Shown here in pieces: positions 25,724 to 33,654 of a DNA stretch of 64,000 bases. The translations under genes were made by a program, and so were the position numbers. Numbering within the stretch: position 1 is the first letter of the stretch; every line of letters begins with the position of its first letter. The notes under the pieces are model-generated. The model was not told the origin of the DNA. It searched no databases and worked only from the letters and a program-made list of their open reading frames with translations. Source of the DNA: CAYMEK01 sp964389305 (lineage in GTDB: Bacteria; Spirochaetota; Spirochaetia; SZUA-6; DRHE01); NCBI GenBank assembly GCA_964389305.1, contig CAYMEK010000001.1, positions 62,001 to 126,000 on the forward strand, written 5' to 3'.

Positions 25724-26620
25724 ATGGGCGTGCTTTCCGATGCACTCCAGGAAAAAAAGCTGCTGGTCTCCGACGGAGCTTGGGGCACCCTTCTGCAGGC
25801 CAGAGGGCTGGGACTGGGAACCTGTCCGGAGCTGTGGAACGTGGAGCAGCCGCAAAAGGTCCGTGCTGTCGCCGCCGGCTACGCCGAGGCCGGAGCGGAG
25901 CTGGTTTTGACCAACACGTTCGGCGGATCGGTTTTCACCCTGAAACGCCATGGACTGGCCGACCGGGTGGAAGAGCTGAACGAAGCGGGAGCTCGTCTGT
26001 CGCTGGAAGGAGCCGCCGGGAAGCTGGTGGCCGCTTCGATCGGGCCCACCGGGGAGCTCCTGGCCCCCATCGGCACACTGACCGTGGCGGAACTGAAGCG
26101 CGGCTTCGAACAGCAGATACGGGCGGTGTTGCGGGCCGGGGTTCGCATCCTCTGTATCGAGACGATGAGTGACGTGCAGGAGGCGGCTGCGGCCGTCCGG
26201 GCGGCGAAGAGGGCGGCGGACGACCTTTCGGTCGCGATCGAGGTGATGGCGACCATGACCTTCAACCATACTCCTAGAGGATTCCGCACCGTGATGGGAA
26301 CGGACTGCCGGACCGCCGTGGAGGAGCTCTCTCGGGCCGGCGCCGATGTTCTGGGATCGAACTGCGGCAACGGAATCGAGCAGATGGTGCCGATCACCGA
26401 AGAGATTCACCGCCTCACCGACAAACCCATCCTCATCCAGGCCAACGCCGGACTGCCCAGGCTCGAAAACGGCGTGACCGTGTTCCGCCAGAGCCCCGAG
26501 CATATGGCCGGCTGGGTGCCGCGGCTGGTGGAAGCGGGGGCCTCGATCGTGGGGGGATGCTGCGGAACCACTCCAGAACATATCCGGGCCATTCGCCGGG
26601 AAGTGGACAGGCTGCGCTGA
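25724..26620 (+). CDS. Homocysteine S-methyltransferase family protein
   Basis: 298 residues forming one (beta/alpha)8 domain of the BHMT/MetH N-terminal family. It begins LLVSDGAWGTLLQARG, and the three zinc cysteines are visible in GSNCGNG and GGCCGTTPEHI. It lacks the cobalamin and folate domains of full MetH. It could use betaine, S-methylmethionine or another methyl donor, or work with a separate corrinoid protein. AAAGGAAG precedes the ATG. With ahcY at 14.5 kb it suggests homocysteine recycling, but the two are not in one operon. Transcribed divergently from the macroglobulin gene across a 257-base gap. Confidence 0.87.
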   Translation: MGVLSDALQEKKLLVSDGAWGTLLQARGLGLGTCPELWNVEQPQKVRAVAAGYAEAGAELVLTNTFGGSVFTLKRHGLADRVEELNEAGARLSLEGAAGKLVAASIGPTGELLAPIGTLTVAELKRGFEQQIRAVLRAGVRILCIETMSDVQEAAAAVRAAKRAADDLSVAIEVMATMTFNHTPRGFRTVMGTDCRTAVEELSRAGADVLGSNCGNGIEQMVPITEEIHRLTDKPILIQANAGLPRLENGVTVFRQSPEHMAGWVPRLVEAGASIVGGCCGTTPEHIRAIRREVDRLR

Positions 26621-26721
26621 TCGTCCCCTCGGCCTGTCCGCCGGTTCCGCCCGGCGCGGCCGCCGTGAGCCTGCTCGTCTTAATAAGGAAACCGTAACGA
26701 AAAACCTCCAGGAGGTACGCC

Positions 26722-27699
26722 ATGCCCCTGCTTCTCAACCGTGAGGAAGTTCAGTCCGTCTTGAGCGTGAAGGAGTGCATCGAGGCGGTGGAAAAGGCCT
26801 TCGCCGAGCTGGCCGAGGGTACGGCCGTGCTGCCTCAGCGGCTCGGCATATCCACTGCAGGCGGCGTTTCTCTGTACATGCCCGCCTGCCTTCAGCAGGA
26901 GCAGCTTCTGACTTGCAAGGTGGTGTCCGTATATAAGGAGAATCCCGCCAGGTTCGATCTACCCACCACCATCGGCACCGTGCTGGTCCAGAATCCCGAA
27001 TCCGGACAGGTGATCTGCATCATGGACGGGAGCTACCTTACGGCAGTACGAACCGGCGCGGTAAGTGCGGTGGCGACCAAGTATCTGGCCGGCAGGAACG
27101 AGCCCCAGGTTGCCGGGATCTTCGGCGCCGGAGTCCAGGCCAGGATGCAGCTTCAGGCCGTAAAGGAAGTGCGCCGCCTGTCCAGGGCGATCGTGTATGA
27201 TATCCGCTCCGAAGCCTGCGGCGGCTTCGTTCGGGAGATGAGCGACAGGCTCGACCTGGAAGTGACGGCCGCCTCTACGGCCGAGGAAGTGCTTAAGGCG
27301 CAGCTGATTTGCACTGCCTCCTCCTCTGCCGAGCCGCTTTTCGACGGCAAGCGGGTACGGGAGGGCACCCATATCAATTGCATCGGCAGCCATACGCCGG
27401 TCACCCGGGAGCTGGACACGGCGCTTATACGACGCGCCAAGGTGGTGGGCGATTCCAGGCAAGCCTGCTTTTCCGAAGCCGGTGACCTGATCATTCCGCT
27501 GCAGGAAGGAGCGATTTCGGAAGACCATTTCTACGCGGAATTGGGCGAAATCGTTACTGGCAGGAAAGCCGGACGGATCACGGACGGGGAGATCACCGTG
27601 TTCAAGTCTAACGGCCTGGCCATTCAAGACGCCGCCGCGGCCGGCCTGGTCTTACGCAGAGCCCTGGCGGCGGGAATAGGAACCAGGATCGATCTCTGA
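26722..27699 (+). CDS. Ornithine cyclodeaminase / mu-crystallin family protein
   Basis: 325 residues. The N-terminal half has the family's substrate platform (AVEKAFAELAEGTAVLPQRLGI ... CKVVSVYKENPARFDLPTTIGTVLV), and the second half is a Rossmann fold (GIFGAGVQARMQLQAVKEV) with CIGSHTPVTRELDTALIRRAKVVGDS. Members include ornithine cyclodeaminase, alanine dehydrogenase, ketimine reductase and opine-like enzymes, and the substrate cannot be told. CAGGAGGT sits 7 bases before the ATG. Its last 48 bases overlap the end of the convergent trpR gene. Confidence 0.88.
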   Translation: MPLLLNREEVQSVLSVKECIEAVEKAFAELAEGTAVLPQRLGISTAGGVSLYMPACLQQEQLLTCKVVSVYKENPARFDLPTTIGTVLVQNPESGQVICIMDGSYLTAVRTGAVSAVATKYLAGRNEPQVAGIFGAGVQARMQLQAVKEVRRLSRAIVYDIRSEACGGFVREMSDRLDLEVTAASTAEEVLKAQLICTASSSAEPLFDGKRVREGTHINCIGSHTPVTRELDTALIRRAKVVGDSRQACFSEAGDLIIPLQEGAISEDHFYAELGEIVTGRKAGRITDGEITVFKSNGLAIQDAAAAGLVLRRALAAGIGTRIDL

Positions 27700-27963
27700 C
27701 AGGTAGCCGTCGATGATCTTCCTGAAGGCGGAGTTTCTCTTGTGCAGCTCCTTGGATCCCCGAGTGATTTTGCAGAGGCTCATATGCAGGGCTTCGGCTA
27801 TCTTGCGCTGGCTCACGCCCCGGTCCAGCATCTTGACCAGTTGCCAGCGGCCGTCTATCTCCTCCAGCTCGTGAGGTGTGAGAATGCAGATCAGAAAGTC
27901 CCGGATCAGCCTTGGGTCGTCGATGCGGGCAAGGATGCTGGAAAGCTCCTCCAGATTGTCCAT
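27652..27963 (-). CDS. trpR: Trp repressor TrpR homologue
   Basis: 103 residues, all helical. It aligns with TrpR over LTPHELEEIDGRWQLVKMLDRGVSQRKIAEALHMSLCKITRGSKEL. The helix-turn-helix and the family-typical ITRGS recognition segment are kept, and the arginines expected near the corepressor pocket are in place. The related YerC/YecD group is a possible alternative assignment. What decides for a true TrpR is the DNA: an 18-bp palindromic site at its own promoter recurs, 16/18, at the trp operon promoter in this window. The frame is open upstream to 28182, but homology starts at ATG 27963, which lies downstream of the promoter. The 3' end overlaps the convergent cyclodeaminase gene by 48 bases. 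Confidence 0.88.
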   Translation of the reverse strand: MDNLEELSSILARIDDPRLIRDFLICILTPHELEEIDGRWQLVKMLDRGVSQRKIAEALHMSLCKITRGSKELHKRNSAFRKIIDGYLSEIDPGSYSRRQGSA

Positions 27964-27966
27964 CAC

Positions 27967-27984
27967 GTTTCTACTCAAAGAAAC
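27967..27984. promoter_or_regulatory. TrpR operator at the trpR promoter
   Basis: Plus-strand GTTTCTACTCAAAGAAAC has perfect 6-base arms (GTTTCT/AGAAAC) around a 6-base centre. It overlaps the last bases of the -10 box and the expected transcription start, and ends 3 bases before the trpR ATG. It shares 16 of 18 bases with the site at 7952-7969, indicating autorepression. Confidence 0.8.
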
Positions 27985-28011
27985 GATAGAGAATGGGGCG
28001 GCGCCTGTCAA
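27983..28011 (-). promoter_or_regulatory. Promoter of trpR
   Basis: TTGACA (28011-28006), spacer 17, TATCGT (27988-27983) on the minus strand. The -35 is consensus. The operator at 27967-27984 begins within the -10 box. Confidence 0.72.
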
Positions 28012-28051
28012 GGGTGCATTCCTGGCGTTCTCTCCCGGCTGGAGCGCTGGA

Positions 28052-28429
28052 CTATTCGATCCAGACTTCGATGAGGTGGCCGTTCTGCCTGTCTTCCACC
28101 TCAACCAGCTTGCCCCTGACGTCGGAATCGAGGCGGGTGAAAATCGTATCCAGATCGATACCTTGGCTTTCCAGACGTTCACGCTCGCCAGCCGGGACCA
28201 AGGCTTTGAGAAAGCGAGCGATTTTCAACGGCAGGCTTATGTTCGTCTTTACCTCTCCGGTATGCTTGTCACTCACCTTTATCTTGACCATCGTTGCCGG
28301 GGAGGAGGACTCCTCCGCCGCTTCCTGCTGGTCCTGGTCCAGGGCGTCGAAGAGCCTGGCCGCTTCCTCGGCATTTACCTTTCCTTCCTGGACCATCTCC
28401 AGGATTTTCTTTTTTTCCGGGATCATCAT
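28052..28429 (-). CDS. YvlB-like / SHOCT-type small regulatory protein
   Basis: 125 residues. The N-terminal 30 (EKKKILEMVQEGKVNAEEAARLFDALDQ) is the short helical SHOCT-like/YvlB N-terminal module seen in regulators of envelope stress and in DUF4097 proteins. The rest (VKIKVSDKHTGEVKTNISLPLKIARFL) resembles the beta segment that follows it in YvlB-like proteins. No membrane segment. Its start overlaps the DUF2089 stop (ATGA), and pairs of DUF2089 and such proteins are recurrent. An accessory or anti-regulator role is inferred. Confidence 0.75.
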   Translation of the reverse strand: MMIPEKKKILEMVQEGKVNAEEAARLFDALDQDQQEAAEESSSPATMVKIKVSDKHTGEVKTNISLPLKIARFLKALVPAGERERLESQGIDLDTIFTRLDSDVRGKLVEVEDRQNGHLIEVWIE

Positions 28430-28875
28430 TCATCTTTCTCCTTGCTTTTTTTTCCGGGTTCCGAGGCGGCCGCGGTATCGGCTTCTTCCTCCGCCTCTCC
28501 ATTTTGGAGCAGCTCGGCGGCCCTTTCGGCGCTGATCTCACCCCGATCAACTTTTTCAATAATCTGCATGTGCTTCTCGGCCTGAAGCGGCCGGCCGGGG
28601 CTGTAGCCCAGGCTCTTGATTACCGCGTCCAGCATCCCCCTTACCGTGGGATAGGATACGCCGAGAGATTTTTCCACTTCTTTGATGCTGCCTCGCAGCC
28701 GTACGAACAGCTCCACGAACTCCAGTTCCTTGCGGCTGAGGGATAGGAGCCTGGATTGCGGCGGCTCGAAATCTCCCTGTATGCGGATACGGCAGCGCGG
28801 GCAGTACAGCTCCCGTACCTGAAGGCTCGTGCTGCACAAAGGGCACTCGTGAAGAATGCGCTTGCCGGCTCTCAT
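28426..28875 (-). CDS. DUF2089 family zinc-ribbon/HTH regulator
   Basis: 149 residues. Four cysteines in CPLCSTSLQVRELYCPRC form an N-terminal zinc ribbon. Residues 45-90 are a sigma-70 region-4-like helix-turn-helix (LSRKELEFVELFVRLRGSIKEVEKSLGVSYPTVRGMLDAVIKSLG). The C-terminus carries a SHOCT-like copy (IIEKVDRGEISAERAAELLQ) and a charged tail, so the same helical module appears in both products of this operon. The ATG at 28875 follows CAGGAGG by 4 bases, and an upstream in-frame ATG at 28902 has no ribosome site. Probably a transcription factor for the pair and for envelope genes. Confidence 0.82.
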   Translation of the reverse strand: MRAGKRILHECPLCSTSLQVRELYCPRCRIRIQGDFEPPQSRLLSLSRKELEFVELFVRLRGSIKEVEKSLGVSYPTVRGMLDAVIKSLGYSPGRPLQAEKHMQIIEKVDRGEISAERAAELLQNGEAEEEADTAAASEPGKKSKEKDE

Positions 28876-28903
28876 TGTTCCTCCTGGAATAACTAACATC
28901 AAT

Positions 28904-28932
28904 ATGATAATTAAATTATTTAATTATGGCAA
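28904..28932 (-). promoter_or_regulatory. Promoter of the DUF2089 operon
   Basis: TTGCCA (28932-28927), spacer 17, TATCAT (28909-28904) on the minus strand, inside a strongly AT-rich stretch (about 28905-28980) that separates this operon from the upstream lipoprotein gene. Confidence 0.65.
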
Positions 28933-29022
28933 TAAAAAACTTAAAATAATTAATAGAATTATTAATTTAGTTAAAAAAATCGATCGATAACGGTGGGTTT
29001 GCTTTTCGGGGCGGCTTGAGGG

Positions 29023-30921
29023 TTACGGGCCGGGCGCGTAGGCGATCAGGATGGCATCGACCTTCAGCTCCCCCTCCCCTTCGGGGCTGCCCAGCGTTAC
29101 CGAGAGCCAGGTATTCGGGTTTGAGGGCTTGATGAAAGGAACCGTGACCGGGCCGTCCGCACCGAGCACGGTGAGGGAGCCGGAAGACAGGGTAAGTTTC
29201 AGGCTCGAACCGGACGGAGGAAAGCTCTTCGGGGCCTGGGTTTGTCCCTCCGAGTACAGGCTTCCCGTCGGGTCCACGGTCAGAAAAGGACCCTCGGTGC
29301 CTTCCCATTGCAGGGCTACCAGGCTTCCCTGAGGTATCTCGCCGAAAAACTCGACCGTAAGGGCGGTCTGAATCCGACCGGGCTCGAAGAACGGCAGCGT
29401 GATTCCCGAGGCGGCCTCGAGGAACAGCTTCCCCCCGGACAGGTAGGCCTCTCCATGCTGGACCTTCCAACTGTCCGGATCGGGCAGATACATCCCCTCG
29501 AAGCCTTCGGCGAGAACCAGAAGACGGCCGTATTTCCGTTTCATCACTTCCCGGTAGATTTCCGGATTGACAGCCGGACGGCCTCGCTCGTCACGATAGT
29601 AGACGCCGAACTCGGTGACGATGCCGTCGAAGCCTTCCTCTCCTCCCAACACGGTCTGCCCCTCGGCGGGAAGTCCCGCAGGGTAGGCGGCCGAGCTCTC
29701 GAACGAGCTCTGGAGTCCGTCGTGAAACCACAAAGCCTGCAGATCGGATTCTCCGGGAATCAGAGACAGATCGAGCCGATGTATCCTTCCGGTCTCCAGA
29801 CCACTAATATTCGAGCTCATGAGCACCCGGTTCCCACGATACTCGAGCATGGCCTGCAGCTGTTCTTCTTTGTCGAAGAACAGCCGGAAGCTAAACGCCT
29901 CCTCGGCGCTCGTGATCGCCAACAGGTTCTTCTCCGCATTCTCCCCGTTGGAAACGATCTTCATGGTGAGAGTACAAGGCTGCAGACGGCCGTCCGCCAG
30001 AGGCAGAACGCTGTAGGGGTACACGATGCCCCCGTCACCGGACAGCTCGTAGCCCATGGTGCCGTTCTGGTCGGTAAGCCGGGCTCCGCCCGTCAGGCGG
30101 GCCTCTCGTGTCTGCCCCTGCGGCACCCTGGCGCCGCGGTCCTCGAGCGAGCCGTTGAGGTGAAACAGGCTGTAGTACGAGCTTTCCGGAACCAATTCGT
30201 CTTCGGTCATGAAGCTCTTGGAAGACACGTACAATCTGGCCGTCAAGGCAACGGAGGAGGTAAAGGGAAAGTCGGTTCCTGCCGGCGGCGGGAAGGGAAA
30301 CAGCTCCACCTTGATGGAGTATACCCCTTCCTCTTCCGGCGCCGACCAGGCGATGCGGTCGCGAGCGGCGCTCACCCTCCCTCTTGCCAGCACCGTGCCA
30401 TCCTGGGTCCAACGCAGGTACGGGTCCGATCCCGCCGGATAGACGAACTCTCCGGCGAGCACGGTCTCATAACCGGCTGTTATGGTCGGCGGGTAGGAGC
30501 TGATTCCCAGAATATCGTACTGTCCGGAGACGTAGAAAAAGCTGAGCTGCTTCTCTTCGACCGCCCCGTCCTCACTCCGGACCGAGAACTTGATGGTGTA
30601 GAGGCCGGAATCCAGCTCCGGCAGAATCAGCTCCAGCTTCTCATCGGTTAGTGGAGACTCGATCTGTTCTTCCCATACGTTCTCTCCCGACTGAGCGTTC
30701 AAAGTGATCTCGAGGACCTCCGGATCGCTGCTCTGCTCCTCGCTCTTGATCAGGAAATCCACCGAGTCTCCGCTGCGCAGAAAATCCCCATCAGAAAGCG
30801 ACAGCACCTTGATTCCCGCAGATTTTTCCACCGGGGGTGTGAACATGGCCAGATCGGAGCAGGATACGATCAGCAGGACGGCGAGAATAACAAAGGAAAA
30901 GGTTTTAACAAATCTGCCCAT
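29023..30921 (-). CDS. Large lipoprotein with Ig-like and lectin-like beta domains
   Basis: 632 residues from ATG 30921, where a signal peptide and lipobox (FSFVILAVLLIVSC) begin. The frame upstream of this is open but lacks coding character. GAAGG precedes the ATG. After the anchor come two Ig/PKD-like beta segments (about 30-230), then a region of concanavalin/LamG character (about 250-450: FHLNGSLEDRG, GYELSGDGGIVYPYS, FDGIVTEFGVYYRDE) and a second beta-sandwich to the end. No catalytic motif. Likely a surface or periplasmic lipoprotein of unknown function, monocistronic, ending before the AT-rich spacer. Confidence 0.8.
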   Translation of the reverse strand: MGRFVKTFSFVILAVLLIVSCSDLAMFTPPVEKSAGIKVLSLSDGDFLRSGDSVDFLIKSEEQSSDPEVLEITLNAQSGENVWEEQIESPLTDEKLELILPELDSGLYTIKFSVRSEDGAVEEKQLSFFYVSGQYDILGISSYPPTITAGYETVLAGEFVYPAGSDPYLRWTQDGTVLARGRVSAARDRIAWSAPEEEGVYSIKVELFPFPPPAGTDFPFTSSVALTARLYVSSKSFMTEDELVPESSYYSLFHLNGSLEDRGARVPQGQTREARLTGGARLTDQNGTMGYELSGDGGIVYPYSVLPLADGRLQPCTLTMKIVSNGENAEKNLLAITSAEEAFSFRLFFDKEEQLQAMLEYRGNRVLMSSNISGLETGRIHRLDLSLIPGESDLQALWFHDGLQSSFESSAAYPAGLPAEGQTVLGGEEGFDGIVTEFGVYYRDERGRPAVNPEIYREVMKRKYGRLLVLAEGFEGMYLPDPDSWKVQHGEAYLSGGKLFLEAASGITLPFFEPGRIQTALTVEFFGEIPQGSLVALQWEGTEGPFLTVDPTGSLYSEGQTQAPKSFPPSGSSLKLTLSSGSLTVLGADGPVTVPFIKPSNPNTWLSVTLGSPEGEGELKVDAILIAYAPGP

Positions 30922-31073
30922 ATCCTTCAATTCAATAATAACACGAACGGCGCGGATTTCAAGGGGTCTTTTGGCGCCCCTGGGAGGGAGGTCCCGCCGG
31001 ATGGTGTCTCTTGTACGGGAATGAGTTCCATTCTTTTTTTGATTATAAATTAAAATTCTATTAAAAAAACCAC

Positions 31074-31102
31074 TTGACCTTTTTATTTTTCTTGTCAATA
31101 TT
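31074..31102 (+). promoter_or_regulatory. Promoter of the DUF2877 gene
   Basis: TTGACC (31074-31079), spacer 17, AATATT (31097-31102), about 10 bases before the ATG. The -10 partly overlaps the Shine-Dalgarno region, so the 5' end may lie further upstream. Moderate match. Confidence 0.45.
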
Positions 31103-31112
31103 GGGAGGTGTA

Positions 31113-32138
31113 ATGCCGGAAGCGGGAAACGCAGAGCGTGCTGTGGCCAATACTGCTGTTCTTCGTAACCTACATCCTGGCCACAGTGTTTCCGGCAGTA
31201 GCATGAATCGCCTAGACCTCCCACCTTCCCGTAGACGTTTTCAGGCCCAAAAGACGGGTTATTTCGTCGACCAGGTTTCCTGCAAGGGAACCGTAGTCTC
31301 TCTGTATGAGAAGGCCGTGAACATCCTCCTGGAAGAGAGGCTGCTTGTTTCTCTGGTGGCCGAACCCTGGCAGATGACCGGGCTGAGCATCGAGGTGCCG
31401 GCCCTATTCCGGCCCGGACCGGCCGTACCGGACGGACTGGAATACATCCTCCGGCCGGGCGCCAGGATGGACCGCCGCCAGAGCTGCCTTTTCATCCTGG
31501 AGACGCAGATCGATTTGGGCCGTGCCGAACGATGGCGGGGCGTTCCCCCTCTGCCGAGAGCCGAAGTCCTTTCGCCCGCCAGAATCGAGGCGCTGGAGGC
31601 GAGCCTTGCAGCCTGCGGGCGGAAAGGCGGGTTGCTGGCAGCCGTCCTCCCCGGTAGTGCGGATAATCCCTTTGCCGCCCGGACCAGGCGCATCCTGAAC
31701 GCCGTTTCCTGCATGGGGCGGCCGCCGGTCCTGCGCGGCCTGTCTCCCCTGGTAGGCTGCGGTCCCGGCTTCACTCCATCCGGAGACGACTTTCTTTGCG
31801 GAGTGCTGCTGGGCGAGCGTCTCGCGCCGGCCGCAGGCGAGGCCGGGACGGACGGCCTCCGCAGGTGCAAGGGACTGCGGGTGTCTCCCGAGGACAGGAG
31901 CGGGATCCGGACGCGGCTGGAGAGAACCAGCCGTGGAGGAGCAACGCTGCTCTGGCAGGCTCTCCAGGGCCACTTTCCCCGTTACCTGGTCGACACGGCC
32001 GAGGGGTTGTCTTCCTCCGGCTCTCGCGAGGAGCTCGTGAAGGTTGTAGAGCGGGCAGCGGGACACGGAGAGACCTCGGGCAGCGATGCTCTGGCCGGGC
32101 TTCTCTGGTATCTCAAGCGGGTTATTCGTATTTTATAA
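31113..32138 (+). CDS. allH: DUF2877 protein, AllH (YlbF)-like carbamoyltransferase component
   Basis: 341 residues. The ATG at 31113 with GGGAGGTG 4 bases upstream is chosen over an ATG-like frame start at 31074. The core VGCGPGFTPSGDDFLCGVLLG near residue 225 is the DUF2877 signature, and SRGGATLLWQALQGHFPRYL follows. In E. coli the DUF2877, DUF1116 and FdrA proteins (AllH, AllG, AllF) together form oxamate carbamoyltransferase. Here the AllF and AllG homologues lie 4-8 kb downstream on the same strand behind a molybdenum hydroxylase. A separate promoter follows this gene. Confidence 0.85.
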   Translation: MPEAGNAERAVANTAVLRNLHPGHSVSGSSMNRLDLPPSRRRFQAQKTGYFVDQVSCKGTVVSLYEKAVNILLEERLLVSLVAEPWQMTGLSIEVPALFRPGPAVPDGLEYILRPGARMDRRQSCLFILETQIDLGRAERWRGVPPLPRAEVLSPARIEALEASLAACGRKGGLLAAVLPGSADNPFAARTRRILNAVSCMGRPPVLRGLSPLVGCGPGFTPSGDDFLCGVLLGERLAPAAGEAGTDGLRRCKGLRVSPEDRSGIRTRLERTSRGGATLLWQALQGHFPRYLVDTAEGLSSSGSREELVKVVERAAGHGETSGSDALAGLLWYLKRVIRIL

Positions 32139-32170
32139 AATTCCTTTATAAATATTTTTTGAAATAACAT

Positions 32171-32200
32171 TTGACAGTCTCTGGCACTCAGATCTAAAAT
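32171..32200 (+). promoter_or_regulatory. Promoter of the molybdenum hydroxylase / AllFG operon
   Basis: TTGACA (32171-32176), spacer 18, TAAAAT (32195-32200). Consensus -35 and near-consensus -10. It would give a leader of about 90 bases before the first hydroxylase gene. The AT-rich segment 32125-32165 between it and allH has short palindromes but no T-tailed terminator. Confidence 0.65.
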
Positions 32201-32297
32201 AAACCAAAATTGTAAAGTTCACGCCCTCTCGAGGAAACGGTCCGGTTGGCCGGGATCCGGGCGGTACCTCATTGTTTTCAAGGAGGCTGCGAAGAGG

Positions 32298-33137
32298 ATG
32301 ATCAGGCAGTTTTCCTATCTGAAGCCCCGCACTCTGGCAGAGGCTTTGCAGGCGCTCGCGCCCGACGGAGCCCGTCCGCTGGCCGGCGGCACCGATCTGC
32401 TCGTGGAGATGCGCAACGGGCAGAGAAAGCCGCAAGTCCTGGTGGACATAAAAGGCCTGGAGGAGCTGCAGGTGCTCGACGTCGATCCAGCAAAGGGCGC
32501 CTCGATTGGCGCCGGGGTACCGCTGAACGCCCTGGTCGACTCCGCCCGGGTGCGCAAACATCTGCCCCTGCTCAGCGAGGCGGCCTTCAGCATTGCCACC
32601 TATCAGCTCCGCAACCGGGCTACCCTGGTCGGCAATATCTGCAATGCCTCCCCGGCTGCCGATATGGCCCCTCCCCTGTATGTCCTGGGAGCCCAAGTAG
32701 TGATCGCCAGTCCGGACGGCGAGCGGCGGCTGCCCGTCGATGAGTTCATTACCGGGGTGAAGAGCACGGCGTTGAAACAGGGAGAGCTGGTAGTGCGGGT
32801 GGAAATTCCCCGCCCCTTGCCAGCCCGGACGGCATTTCTTAAGAAACAGAGGATCAGAGGTCACGATCTGGCCCTGATCAACGCGGCCGGCCTGGCTGCC
32901 GGCCAGGGGGAGGTTTTGCGGATCTGCATCGGGGCCTGCGCGGTCACGCCGGTGTTGGTCGCGGAAACCGATTCCCTTTTCAAGAAAATCAAGGACGTCG
33001 AAGAACTGGCCGAACAGGCAGCTGATCTCGCCATCCGGGCCATATCCCCGATCGACGACCTGCGGGCCTCGCAGGAATATCGCAGGGACATGGTCAGAGT
33101 ATTCGTAAAACGGCTGGTGCGGCGGATTTGCTCTTAG
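32298..33137 (+). CDS. Molybdenum hydroxylase FAD-binding subunit (xanthine dehydrogenase family)
   Basis: 279 residues of the CoxM/XdhB family, PCMH-type FAD domain: LAGGTDLLVEMRNGQRKPQVLVDIKGLEEL, then the QLRNRATLVGNICNASPAADMAPPLYVLGA motif that holds flavin phosphates. The C-terminal CO dehydrogenase flavoprotein domain is complete. It passes electrons from the 2Fe-2S subunit to the acceptor. First gene of an operon in the M-S-L order. AAGAGG is next to the ATG, with AAGGAGG 13 bases away. Confidence 0.93.
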   Translation: MIRQFSYLKPRTLAEALQALAPDGARPLAGGTDLLVEMRNGQRKPQVLVDIKGLEELQVLDVDPAKGASIGAGVPLNALVDSARVRKHLPLLSEAAFSIATYQLRNRATLVGNICNASPAADMAPPLYVLGAQVVIASPDGERRLPVDEFITGVKSTALKQGELVVRVEIPRPLPARTAFLKKQRIRGHDLALINAAGLAAGQGEVLRICIGACAVTPVLVAETDSLFKKIKDVEELAEQAADLAIRAISPIDDLRASQEYRRDMVRVFVKRLVRRICS

Positions 33138-33147
33138 AGGTAGAGGG

Positions 33148-33654
33148 ATGAAACCAGAAAACAGAACCTTTGAGATAACGCTCAAAGTGAACGGCATCGA
33201 GTACAGGGAGACCGTCCCCGCCCATATGACCCTGCTGCAGCTGCTGCGAGACAGGCTGCTGCTTACCGGCACCAAGGAAGGCTGTGGCATCGGCGAGTGC
33301 GGCGCCTGTACGGCCATTATGGATGGAAAGTCGGTGGCCTCCTGCCTGGTGCTGGCCGTCGAGGCCGACGGGTCGGAGATCCGCACCGTGGAAGGCGAGG
33401 CGCGAGACGGGCAGCTTTCGGCCCTGCAGCAGGCCTTCATCGAGCATGGGGCTACTCAGTGCGGCTTCTGTACGCCGGGGATGATCATGAGCGCCCAGGA
33501 GCTTCTGGATCGCAAGCCCAATCCGTCCCGCGAGGAGATAGTGGAGGCCATCGCCGGCAACCTCTGCCGCTGCACAGGCTACGAGCCCATAGTAGCCGCG
33601 GTGGAGGCGGTAGCCCGTCGGGCCGCGGGCAGGGGATCCCGGAGAGGTAAATGA
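33148..33654 (+). CDS. Molybdenum hydroxylase [2Fe-2S] subunit
   Basis: 168 residues, normal for CoxS/XdhC-type subunits. Both iron-sulfur clusters are intact: plant ferredoxin-type Cys46, 51, 54 and 66 (GCGIGECGAC ... SC), and the helical Cys105, 108, 140 and 142 (CGFCTPGM ... NLCRCTGY). It starts 10 bases after the FAD subunit gene and overlaps the large subunit by 4 bases. Confidence 0.95.
   Translation: MKPENRTFEITLKVNGIEYRETVPAHMTLLQLLRDRLLLTGTKEGCGIGECGACTAIMDGKSVASCLVLAVEADGSEIRTVEGEARDGQLSALQQAFIEHGATQCGFCTPGMIMSAQELLDRKPNPSREEIVEAIAGNLCRCTGYEPIVAAVEAVARRAAGRGSRRGK

Noticed and set aside
30922..31224. N-terminal extension of the large lipoprotein to 31224
   Set aside because: The extra 101 residues have no coding character and lie before a clear signal peptide with lipobox and a ribosome site.
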